Assembly (NCBI RefSeq): GCF_004328625.1
Contig: NZ_CP032229.1
Coordinates: 372,001-436,000 of the forward strand
Reading direction: 5' to 3'
DNA from: Streptomyces seoulensis
GTDB lineage: Bacteria; Actinomycetota; Actinomycetes; Streptomycetales; Streptomycetaceae
Length of the DNA: 64,000 nucleotides
Every line of letters starts with the position of its first letter. The first letter of the stretch is position 1. Shown here piece by piece: positions 16,314 through 24,109 of this stretch. A model generated the notes under the pieces. The model was given only the letters and a program-made list of their open reading frames with translations. It made no database searches and was not told the DNA's origin. A program made the translations under genes and the position numbers.

Positions 16314-18044
16314 TCACTCTCCGCTGGACTGTGGAGTGGGCGTGTCCGGTCCGGGGACCGGACGGGGAGCGGGGCGGTGGGCGGCGGCCGGGGTGAGCCG
16401 GATGGAGACCTCCACCCCGGCGGCGACCGGCAGGGGCATGGAGAGGTAGTCCGCGCCGTCGCGCACCCGGTCGAGGTAGGGGCCGGTGGGGGCGGAGCCC
16501 AGCGCGAGCACGATGGTGCCGGGGCGCATCCGTCCCTCCAGCGCGGTGAGCGCGGGCAGGGTGAGGTCGGGTCGGCAGTCGAGCAGGGCGAGGTCGACCG
16601 GGGCGGGGGCGCGGCCGAGGTCGTGCAGGCCCGCGTGGCGGACCTCGGCCCAGGGGGCGAGGCCGGCGGCGGTGAGCCGGGCGCGGGTGTCGGCGGCGCG
16701 GTGGGCGTCGGGCACATGGCCGACGATGTGCCCGGTGCCGTTCGCCCTTGCTCCGGCGGCGAGTTGGTCGAGGGAGCCGTCGGCGGTGCCGTCGAAGGCG
16801 ACCACGCAGTCCGCGCGCAGCGAGCGGACCAGGGAGTACAGCAGGCGGCCGATCTCCGGGGTCAGCGGTTCCCCGGCGCGGCGGGCGGGGTCCGGGCGGA
16901 CGAGGTGCACGAACCCGTCGGCGTCGATGGCGGCCCGTACCCCGGTGTGCAGCCAGCCGTCGGCGGGATCGTCCGAGCCCAGGGAGACGGCCAACCCCTT
17001 GCCGCTGACCAGGAGTTCGCCGTCGGGGCCGATCTCGGCGCGGACGTGGGACAGGAGCCGGCCGGCCGTGCCGGACCTGCGGGCGGCCGGGGTGTTCCAG
17101 CTCACCGCGCCGGTGTTCCCGGCCAGCCCGTACCCGGCGTACACCGGCAGCCCGAGGCCCTCGCACTCGCGGAGCAGCGGGTGGGGCACCTCGGTGCCGC
17201 ACCACAGCAGCGGTACGCCGGGGGTGCCGAAAAGGGCGGCCGGTACGGGCCTGCCCTCGCGGCGCGCGGTGCGGGCGGCGCCGATCAGCGCGGTCGCGGC
17301 GGGCGGGGTGACGGCGAGCGCGGTGGGCCGGACGGTGGCCGTCCAGTCCGGCAGGGCGGTGGCCGGTATGCCGCGCGGGGGCAGCAGCAGGCAGCCCCCG
17401 TCGGCGAGGGCCATCGGGGTGGCGGCCACCTGGTGGGCGAGGGCGCCCAGCGGGACGGTGACCGCGCAGCGGGCGAAGGCTCCGGCGGGCAACTCGGCGC
17501 GCAGCGCGTCGAGATGGGCGCCGACGGCGTGGGCGCGGATGCCGACCCGGCCGGCCCGGCCCGCCGAGGCGGGGAGGATCTTGCAGATCCAGTCCCGGTC
17601 GTCGTCGGGGACGCGGTAGGCGCCGGGCGCGGCGTCGGTGAGCGAGGCGAGGTCGACCGGGACGACCGGGCAGCCCTCGGGCAGGACGCGCCGGTCCGCC
17701 CAGGCGGCCAGCAGGGCCAGGCCGCGGGCGTCGGCGAGGACCGCGGAGGCGTCCGCGAGCAGGGCGGCCGCGGTGCGCGCGGAGGCGCCGGGCGGCACCG
17801 GGCAACCGGTCACCCGCAGGGCCAGCAGGGCGAGTTCGGCGACGACGGCCTCGGCGGTGTCGCCGCACAGGATGCCCACCCGGTGCCGGCGGCCGGGGTC
17901 CAGACGGTCCCCCAGGGCGCGGGCGGCGCGGGTGATCTCGCGGTAGGAGTGCACGACGGCGGTGCCGTCCTCGGCCGTCACCTCCACCAGCGGCCGGTCG
18001 CCGTCCTCGGCGTGTCTGCGCAGGACGGTCTCAACGGCCCTCAC
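16314..18044 (-). CDS. Adenylation-like (ANL) domain fused to an O-methyltransferase-like domain
   Basis: A 576-residue two-part protein. Residues about 1-385 align with an ANL N-terminal domain: KILPASAGRAGRVGI in place of the usual STG-rich P-loop, YGLAGNTGAVSWN in place of the YGxTE motif, and GWLHTGVRAAIDADGFVHLV where the ribose-binding Asp of TGD is Val. The C-terminal ANL lid with its lysine is missing. Instead residues about 395-550 resemble a class I SAM O-methyltransferase of the caffeoyl-CoA type (VDLALLDCRPDL, DYLSMPLPVAAGVEVSIR). In other nitrous-acid clusters an ANL enzyme next to CreDE performs ATP-dependent diazotisation. The degenerate motifs make ATP use uncertain. GTG follows GGGAGGAAACC. 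Confidence 0.75.
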   Translation of the reverse strand: MRAVETVLRRHAEDGDRPLVEVTAEDGTAVVHSYREITRAARALGDRLDPGRRHRVGILCGDTAEAVVAELALLALRVTGCPVPPGASARTAAALLADASAVLADARGLALLAAWADRRVLPEGCPVVPVDLASLTDAAPGAYRVPDDDRDWICKILPASAGRAGRVGIRAHAVGAHLDALRAELPAGAFARCAVTVPLGALAHQVAATPMALADGGCLLLPPRGIPATALPDWTATVRPTALAVTPPAATALIGAARTARREGRPVPAALFGTPGVPLLWCGTEVPHPLLRECEGLGLPVYAGYGLAGNTGAVSWNTPAARRSGTAGRLLSHVRAEIGPDGELLVSGKGLAVSLGSDDPADGWLHTGVRAAIDADGFVHLVRPDPARRAGEPLTPEIGRLLYSLVRSLRADCVVAFDGTADGSLDQLAAGARANGTGHIVGHVPDAHRAADTRARLTAAGLAPWAEVRHAGLHDLGRAPAPVDLALLDCRPDLTLPALTALEGRMRPGTIVLALGSAPTGPYLDRVRDGADYLSMPLPVAAGVEVSIRLTPAAAHRPAPRPVPGPDTPTPQSSGE

Positions 18045-18098
18045 GCTCGGTTTCCTCCCGTCGGGCGCGCCGCCGGGCGCGGTGGTGACGTCCGCCGG

Positions 18099-18185
18099 TC
18101 AGGCGGCGGTGGGCTCCGGGCCGAACCGGTTCCAGCCGACGTCGTCGGACCCGAGCGGCGAAAAGCCGGTGCTGAAGCTGTTCAT
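18099..18185 (-). CDS. 28-residue peptide, possible precursor or leader peptide
   Basis: A small ORF of 28 codons. The ATG at 18185 follows GAAGAGGGGGAGAC, among the strongest ribosome sites in the window. All but one of the codons after the start end in G or C, as in real genes here. The peptide begins MNSFSTGF, has a central SDD, a single Trp in VGWNRFG, and ends PEPTAA; it has no Cys and no hydrophobic segment. It is the first gene ahead of the ANL/methyltransferase, CreE-like and CreD-like genes (54-base gap) and starts the divergent promoter region with the LuxR gene. It could be a RiPP-type substrate for the ATP-grasp ligases, or a regulatory leader ORF. No family is recognised. Confidence 0.6.
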   Translation of the reverse strand: MNSFSTGFSPLGSDDVGWNRFGPEPTAA

Positions 18186-18356
18186 GTCTCCCCCTCTTCG
18201 GTAAAGGCATCGAAAATCAGGGTTCGGGGAATACGCGAGCACCTGAGGGGTTCGCGGAACGATCCTCCGACGGAACAACCGTCGCCCGTCGGCGAACGAA
18301 CACAAAAGACCTAACATGCTTCGGGTCGGCGCAGTGCCGTGAAACGAAGGATTGAA

Positions 18357-19337
18357 ATGGAAACAGCTCAGCGTAAATCGGGCACGGAAATGACCGGGAC
18401 GCCTGACGAGGAGCACGGGCCCGGACCGCTCCAGGAGGCGATAGCCGCCTGCTCGGCCGGCCTCGCCGAGGACGTCCCGGACTACCGCACCACCATGCGC
18501 AACGTCGCCGAGGCCCTGAGCGGGCTCTCCCGCGCCGTCGCCGAGCAGGCCGACTGGGCGCCCCCGAAGCGGCCGGGCGCGTCCGGGGCCCGGCCGGACA
18601 CCGGGGAAACCGGCGGTGCGAACTCCGCTTTCCGGTACCTGAACGGCCTTCCGGACATCAACCGGGCCATTCAGAATGAGTTGACGGGGGCCCGCGAGGA
18701 GATCCTCACCGCCCAGCCGGACGGCTCGCGCCCGCCCTCGGTGCTGCGCGACGCGCTCGCCTCGGTGCGCCGGCAGCTCGCCGCCGGGGTGGCCATGCGG
18801 ACGCTCTACCAGCACAGCACGCGGTTCGACGAGCCGACCAAGCAATACGTCAAGGTGGTGACCGAGTTCGGTGTCCAGGTGCGCACACTGCCGGAGTTCT
18901 TCGAGCGGCTCATCATCATCGACCGGTCGGCGGCGTTCCTCCCGGGCAGCCGGGACCGGCAGACCGCGGTGCTGGTCCGGGAGCCGGCCGTGGTCGGTTT
19001 CCTCACGGACGTGTTCACCCGGCAGTGGGACCGCGCCGAACCCTTTCCCTTCGTCCCGGTGCGCGCCGCGGAGGCCGCCGGAGAAGTGATCCCGGACATG
19101 CGGGAATCGATCCGGAAACTCCTGATCGAGGGCCGCTCGGACAAAGAGATCGCCCGGCGTCTGGGATTGAGCCTGCGTTCGCTGCAAAGCCATGTGGCGC
19201 GTCTGAAAGAGGATTACGGCGCGCAGCACCGGCTTCAGCTCGGATATCTCATGGCATTGAGCGATCATTCCCCGGCCGGCCCGGATTCCGGTAATCCCCC
19301 GCGCCTTCGAGCGACCCCAGGAGAAACGCGTCCATGA
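18357..19337 (+). CDS. LuxR-type HTH regulator with PLD/TrmB-like sensor region
   Basis: A 326-residue regulator. The C-terminal LuxR HTH is [20 protein letters not shown] followed by [14 protein letters not shown] (about 253-295). The middle (about 100-235) has the pattern of the phospholipase-D-like/TrmB sensor found in many Streptomyces LuxR proteins, for example [15 protein letters not shown] 18357 follows GAAGGA (18346-18351) at 5 bases; an in-frame GTG at 18339 has no such site. It is divergent from the small peptide/CreDE operon and its stop overlaps the aminotransferase ATG. It likely controls one or both of these units. Confidence 0.87.
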   Translation: METAQRKSGTEMTGTPDEEHGPGPLQEAIAACSAGLAEDVPDYRTTMRNVAEALSGLSRAVAEQADWAPPKRPGASGARPDTGETGGANSAFRYLNGLPDINRAIQNELTGAREEILTAQPDGSRPPSVLRDALASVRRQLAAGVAMRTLYQHSTRFDEPTKQYVKVVTEFGVQVRTLPEFFERLIIIDRSAAFLPGSRDRQTAVLVREPAVVGFLTDVFTRQWDRAEPFPFVPVRAAEAAGEVIPDMRESIRKLLIEGRSDKEIARRLGLSLRSLQSHVARLKEDYGAQHRLQLGYLMALSDHSPAGPDSGNPPRLRATPGETRP

Positions 19338-20314
19338 CCCGTCACGCGCTGGCCGCGAACGAGAACCCCTACCCGCCGCTGCCCTCGGTGCGGACCGTGA
19401 TCGCGGAGGCGGCCGGCGGCCTCAACCGCTACCCCGACCGCACGGTGACCGGTCTGGTCGACGCCCTCGCCGCCCGTCACGGGGTGCCGCGCTCGCACAT
19501 CGTGACCGGCGCCGGCTCGGTGGGCGTCACCCATCACCTGCTGCACGCGGTGGTCCGTGACGGCGACGAAGTGCTGTACGCCTGGCCCTCGTTCGAGGCG
19601 TACCCGCACCTCACCGGGATCTGCCGGGGCACCTCGGTCCGGGTGCCGCTGCGCGCGGAGCGGCACGACCTGGCGGCGATGGCCGACGCGGTCACCCCGC
19701 GCACCGCCCTGGCCGTCGTCTGCAACCCCAACAACCCCACCGGCACCGCCGTCACCCGCGCCGAGCTGGAAGCCTTCCTGGACCGGGTCCCGGAGCACGT
19801 CCCCGTGCTGCTGGACGAGGCGTACCGGGAGTTCGTGCGCGACCCGGAGGTCCCGGACGGCATCGAGCTGTACCGGACCCGGCCGAACCTGATCGTGCTG
19901 CGGACCTTCTCCAAGGCGTACGGCCTGGCCGCGCTGCGGGTCGGTTACGCGGTGGCGCACGAGGAGGTGGCCGCCAGGATCAGGCACACCGTGGTGCCGT
20001 TCGGGGTGAACGCGCTCGCCCAGTCCGCCGCCCTGGCCTCGCTGGCGGCGGAGGACGAGCTGCTGGAGCGGGTGGAAGCCGTGGTCAAGGAGCGCGACCG
20101 GCTGACCAGCGCGCTGCGGCCGGTCCTGCCGGTGACCGCGTCGGAGGCCAACTTCCTCTGGCTGCCGCTCGGCGAGCGCACGACGGCGTTCGCCGAGGCG
20201 TGCGCACGGGCCGGGGTCGCCGTACGCGCCTTCTCCGGCGAGGGCGTGCGCGTCACGGTCGGCACCCCGGAGGCGAACGACGCCGTGCTGCTGGTGGCCG
20301 CGGCGCTCGCCTGA
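19334..20314 (+). CDS. HisC-type PLP aminotransferase (proposed 4-aminophenylpyruvate aminotransferase)
   Basis: A 326-residue class I/II aminotransferase related to histidinol-phosphate and aromatic aminotransferases. It has [11 protein letters not shown] (about 131-141, PLP-contacting Asn), [10 protein letters not shown] (Asp/Tyr that hold the PLP ring), and the Schiff-base lysine in [16 protein letters not shown] (about 192-207). It is shorter than housekeeping HisC and is not in a his operon. Because the cluster encodes the first three steps from chorismate to 4-aminophenylpyruvate, this enzyme is the best candidate for the final transamination to 4-aminophenylalanine. The 4-base overlap with the LuxR gene indicates coupled expression. 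Confidence 0.85.
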   Translation: MTRHALAANENPYPPLPSVRTVIAEAAGGLNRYPDRTVTGLVDALAARHGVPRSHIVTGAGSVGVTHHLLHAVVRDGDEVLYAWPSFEAYPHLTGICRGTSVRVPLRAERHDLAAMADAVTPRTALAVVCNPNNPTGTAVTRAELEAFLDRVPEHVPVLLDEAYREFVRDPEVPDGIELYRTRPNLIVLRTFSKAYGLAALRVGYAVAHEEVAARIRHTVVPFGVNALAQSAALASLAAEDELLERVEAVVKERDRLTSALRPVLPVTASEANFLWLPLGERTTAFAEACARAGVAVRAFSGEGVRVTVGTPEANDAVLLVAAALA

Positions 20315-20317
20315 GGC

Positions 20318-21565
20318 TCAGTCCCGTACCGGCGCCGACTCCCGCATCTCCGACGGGCGTTGTGCCTCCGCCCACCGTACGGCGGGTTCCATGGCGAGGC
20401 CCGCCGCCAGGAACAGCGCGCCCACGACCAGCCAGCCGCCGGTGCCCCAGGACAGGATGAGCGTGGTCAGCAGCAGCGGGCCGATGAGCCGCGCGACGGC
20501 CGTCCCGGCGCCGTAGAAGCCCTGGTACTGGCCCTGCTTGTCGGCCGGGGCGAGGGCGAAGCCGATCTCCCAGGAGCCGGAGCCGAGCAGCATCTCGCCG
20601 AAGACCTGCACACAGGCGGCGAGCAGCAGCACCAGGACCGGCAGCCACGCCGAGGTGCCGGCCGCCGACACCGCGAAGCAGCCGCAGGCCAGCAGCAGCA
20701 CGATCCCCGCCTGCCGTACGGCGCGCGCGGCCGACCGCAGTCCAGTGACCCGCGCGGCCATCCGGACCTGGAACAGCACCACGCTGAGCGTGTTGAGCAC
20801 CAGCAGCGCCGACACCGTCCAGCCGGGCGCCCCGGTGCGCTGCACGATCCACAGCGGCAGCACCACGCTGAGCAGCGGCATGTACAGCAGCATGACCATG
20901 TTCAGCAGCGAGACCAGCGCGTACGGCCGGTCCCGGAGCACGGTGAGGGCGCGCCCGGCGGGCCGGTCGGCCGAGGGGAGCTGTTTCGCGGGCGCGGGCA
21001 GCCGGCCCAGGACCCAGGCGGCCAGGACGAAGGTGACCGCGTCCATCACCAGCGCCGTGAGGTAGGCCGCCTCGTTGTCGAGCTGGAGGGCGATGCCGCC
21101 GAGCGCCGCGCCGAGGGCCAGCCCGGCGTTGACGGTGGACTGGAGGTAGGCCCGCGTCTCGGTGCGCCGGGCGGGCTCGACCAGACCGGCCAGCAGGGCC
21201 TGCCGGGCGGCGGCCAGACCGCACTGGCAGCAGGTGTAGAGGCACACGGCGGCGAGGAACGCCGGGTAGGTCCGTACGAAGAGCAGCGAGGCGATGGCGG
21301 CGCCGGTGGCCAGCGACATCAGGATGGCGATCCCGCGCGGTCCGCGCCGGTCGGCGAGATGACCGAGCGGCACGCCGACGACGGCGCCGAGTGCCCAGCC
21401 GATGGTGAGCGCGGCGCCGATCTGGGTCGGGGACAGCCCGATGACCCGGCTGAAGTACAGCACCGAACACACGTAATAGGCGCCGTCGCCCACGGAGTTG
21501 GTGAGCTGTGCCAGGGCCAGGGTCCTGGGCGGCCCCGGTGGGGGGACGATCCGGCTGACGCGCAT
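20318..21565 (-). CDS. MFS transporter (12 TM), paired with ATP-grasp ligase
   Basis: A 415-residue major facilitator. It has about 12 hydrophobic helices and the motif A loop GHLADRRGPRG after helix 2. ATG follows AAGGAACTGA. It resembles the MFS protein at 22850-24109: both have a FGEM motif in the C-terminal half followed by a GSWE or GGWE element and an A-P-x-D/E-x-Q stretch, so the two are probably paralogues. It is the last gene of the long minus-strand operon; only 3 bases separate its stop from that of the convergent aminotransferase. Export of the peptide product or a biosynthetic intermediate is likely. Confidence 0.88.
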   Translation of the reverse strand: MRVSRIVPPPGPPRTLALAQLTNSVGDGAYYVCSVLYFSRVIGLSPTQIGAALTIGWALGAVVGVPLGHLADRRGPRGIAILMSLATGAAIASLLFVRTYPAFLAAVCLYTCCQCGLAAARQALLAGLVEPARRTETRAYLQSTVNAGLALGAALGGIALQLDNEAAYLTALVMDAVTFVLAAWVLGRLPAPAKQLPSADRPAGRALTVLRDRPYALVSLLNMVMLLYMPLLSVVLPLWIVQRTGAPGWTVSALLVLNTLSVVLFQVRMAARVTGLRSAARAVRQAGIVLLLACGCFAVSAAGTSAWLPVLVLLLAACVQVFGEMLLGSGSWEIGFALAPADKQGQYQGFYGAGTAVARLIGPLLLTTLILSWGTGGWLVVGALFLAAGLAMEPAVRWAEAQRPSEMRESAPVRD

Positions 21566-21647
21566 TCAGTTCCTTCCGTACGAGCCCGTGCTGGGAGGAG
21601 TCTTTCCGGCTCACGGTGGGGCGCGCCACCGGAAAGGACCGTTCCGG

Positions 21648-22853
21648 TCAGGGCACTTGAGGGGTCACGGAGAAGCGCAGCGTCTCGCGGACGAACTTGA
21701 CGGCGTCCTCCCGCTCGGTGGGCGACCCGGCGTCGACGAGCACGTGTCCGAGCCGCCGGCCGGACGAGGTGAGGGGGCCCACCGTGTCCCCCACTCCCTT
21801 GCGGGGCCGTACCCGGACGACGGCCGGGTGGGCCCGCACCTCGTCCAGTCCCTCGATCCCGGTGATGGTGCCGGGGGCGGCGGTGAGGAAGACGGTGGCC
21901 GCGTGGGACACCGGGCGCTCGGGCAGGGCGGGCAGGGGCAGGCCGACCGCCAGCAGCACCATGGCCTCGTACAGGTCGAAGCCGAAGGTCAGGCCGATCG
22001 CGTCGGGCAGGTAGTCGCCGGGGGTGCGGACCGCGACCTCCATCAGCACCGGGCCCGTGGCGCTCAGCCGGAACTCCAGGTGCACCAGTCCGGTGTCCAT
22101 GCCGAGGGCGCGGAGCACACCGGAGGTCAGTTCCCGTACCTGAGAAGCCGGTTCGGGGCCGAGGTCGTGGCCGCAGCGGTGGACCAGTTCCACGAAGTAC
22201 GGCGGCGGGGTGGTCTCCTTGGCGGTGACGTTCTCGAAGAGCACCTCGCCCTCGCGGACCAGGGCCTCCCAGCTGAACTCGGGTCCCTCCACAGCCGTTT
22301 CGACGAGCAGCTGTCCCTCCCCGTCACGACGGGCGACGACCTCCCCGACCTCCTCCGGGGTGCGGATCAGCTCGACACCCTGACTGCCGGACAGGCTCAG
22401 GGGTTTGACCACCACGGGGAGGTGCTGGAGCATCCAGTCACGGGCCTCGCCGAGCCGGGCCACGTGCAGATGTTCCGGCTGGGCGACACCGTGCGCGCCG
22501 AACAGGGCCCGTTGGAGGGCCTTGTTGCGGGAGACGACCGCCGCGTGCAGCGAGGGTCCGCGCAGTCCGTGCCGCTGCTGGGCGAGGGCGGCCGCGACGA
22601 CCTGGGGCTCGGCGAAGCCGATCAGACCGTCCGGCACCCGCTCGGCCACGGCGGCCGCGACCGCGCCGGCCCAGGTCTCCTCGTGGCCGCCGGGCACCCG
22701 GTAGAAGCGTTCCGCCAGGTCGGTGGGGCGGTTGTCCCAGGTCGCAGCGGACTCCAGCGCGCGGGCCCGTACGCCGAGCCGGGCGGCGGCCTCCAGGTAG
22801 GGGCGGCCCATGGTGCCGACGCCGGCCAGCAGCAGTTCCCTCGGCGCGGTCAT
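21648..22853 (-). CDS. ATP-grasp ligase (single domain)
   Basis: A 401-residue ATP-grasp enzyme of the carboxylate-amine/L-amino acid ligase group, which activates a carboxylate as acyl phosphate and forms an amide. The lysine region is VVVKPLSLSGSQGVELI (about 148-164), the ATP-binding hinge LLVETAVEGPEFSWEALV, and the Mg-binding element LMEVAVRTPGDYLPDAIGL (about 278-296). I place the start at ATG 22853, which overlaps the MFS stop (ATGA) and begins a normal MTAPRELLLAGVG strand; the longer upstream reading frame lies inside the MFS gene. Together with the tandem ligase it offers three ATP-grasp sites for peptide or amide bonds. Confidence 0.9.
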   Translation of the reverse strand: MTAPRELLLAGVGTMGRPYLEAAARLGVRARALESAATWDNRPTDLAERFYRVPGGHEETWAGAVAAAVAERVPDGLIGFAEPQVVAAALAQQRHGLRGPSLHAAVVSRNKALQRALFGAHGVAQPEHLHVARLGEARDWMLQHLPVVVKPLSLSGSQGVELIRTPEEVGEVVARRDGEGQLLVETAVEGPEFSWEALVREGEVLFENVTAKETTPPPYFVELVHRCGHDLGPEPASQVRELTSGVLRALGMDTGLVHLEFRLSATGPVLMEVAVRTPGDYLPDAIGLTFGFDLYEAMVLLAVGLPLPALPERPVSHAATVFLTAAPGTITGIEGLDEVRAHPAVVRVRPRKGVGDTVGPLTSSGRRLGHVLVDAGSPTEREDAVKFVRETLRFSVTPQVP

Positions 22854-24109
22854 GACGCGGTCCTCTCCACGGGGGCCGCCACGTCGGCGGGCGGCGGGGT
22901 GCTCAGCAGACGGGTGACGGGGGTGACGAGCAGCGCGGCCAGGGCGAACGCCGCCGCGAGGCCGACCCAGCCGAGCGGGCCCCCGGCGATCACGACGGAG
23001 GTGATCAGCGCGGGGCCCACGATGCGCTGGCCGGTGCCGCCGAGGCTGAACACCGAGAGATAGACGCCCTTCTGGTCCTCGGGGGCGCACTCGTAGCTCA
23101 GTTCCCAGCCGCCGGTGGCCTGCCACATCTCCCCGAAGGTCAGCAGCACACAGGCCACCCCGAGCACGGCGGCCGCCGCCCAGGCGGAGCCGGGGGCGCC
23201 GGACACCGCCAGGGCGGCACAGCACAGGGTCATCGCCAGCCCGCCGAGCCGCAGCGAGCGGGCCGCGCCCTGCGGGCGTTCCGCGATCCGGGCGACGGGG
23301 ACCTGGAGCACGATCGACAGCAGGGTGTTGACCAGCACCAGGAAGGGCAGCGCCCCGGCGGGCATCTCGGTGGCCTGGAGCGCCCACAGCGGCAGGCCCA
23401 CCGAAAGGATCGTGACGTGCAGGTTGAGGAAGCCGTTGAGGACGGTCAGCAGCCCGTACCGCCAGTCCCGGAAGCGCCGGACCGCGTCCAGCGGGCCCAC
23501 CTTGCGCTGGACGGTGTCGGCGCCGTCCAGCCGGAGCCGGGTCAGCATGAGCGCCGAGAGGACGAAGGCGGCGGCGGTGCCCAGCACGATCGCCCGGTAC
23601 GGCCAGACGCTGTCGGCGGTGAGCAGGGGCGCGGCGAGCAGCGCGCCGACGGAGAAGCCGGCGTTGCGCACGGTGCGGATGATGGCCATGGTGCGGGTGC
23701 GGTCGGTGCCCGCGACCGTCGCGGACGCCACCGCCTGGGTCATGGGCTGGGTGGCCGCCTCGGCGGCGGCCAGCGCGCAGGAGACGAGGGTGAAGCCGAG
23801 CAGCCCGTGCACCAGGCACAGCAGCGCGAACCCGCTCGCGCGCCACACCTGGAGGGCGATCAGGGTGCGCCGGGCGCCGAACCGGTCCCCCGCCGCGCCG
23901 ATCGGCACTGTGGTCAGGAAGCCGACGACGCCGGAGACGGCGAGCCCGGTTCCGACCTCGGCCGGAGTCAGTCCCACCGAACGGACGAAGAACACCGCCG
24001 ACGCGGCCAGATAGAGCCCGGTACCGATCGCGTTGACCAGCGAAATGACCGCGAAGGCACGCCCGTTGGGGGTGGCGGGGACGTAGGCGCGCCAGAAGGA
24101 GCGGCTCAT
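22850..24109 (-). CDS. MFS transporter (12 TM)
   Basis: A 419-residue major facilitator of about 12 helices, starting MSRSFWRAYVPATPNGRAF. The motif A loop is GAAGDRFGARR. ATG 24109 overlaps the stop of the tandem ATP-grasp gene (ATGA), and its own stop overlaps the next ATP-grasp gene, so the three proteins are made together. It shares with the protein at 20318 the order FGEM, GGWE, then APEDQKGVYLSVF, which suggests duplication of a ligase-plus-transporter unit. The role is probably export of the finished peptide or immunity. Confidence 0.88.
   Translation of the reverse strand: MSRSFWRAYVPATPNGRAFAVISLVNAIGTGLYLAASAVFFVRSVGLTPAEVGTGLAVSGVVGFLTTVPIGAAGDRFGARRTLIALQVWRASGFALLCLVHGLLGFTLVSCALAAAEAATQPMTQAVASATVAGTDRTRTMAIIRTVRNAGFSVGALLAAPLLTADSVWPYRAIVLGTAAAFVLSALMLTRLRLDGADTVQRKVGPLDAVRRFRDWRYGLLTVLNGFLNLHVTILSVGLPLWALQATEMPAGALPFLVLVNTLLSIVLQVPVARIAERPQGAARSLRLGGLAMTLCCAALAVSGAPGSAWAAAAVLGVACVLLTFGEMWQATGGWELSYECAPEDQKGVYLSVFSLGGTGQRIVGPALITSVVIAGGPLGWVGLAAAFALAALLVTPVTRLLSTPPPADVAAPVERTAS

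Noticed and set aside
21648..23846. Long minus-strand reading frame fused upstream of the single ATP-grasp gene
   Set aside because: The part upstream of 22853 lies inside the MFS gene and has an Arg/Ala/Gly shadow-frame composition; ATG 22853 overlaps the MFS stop.
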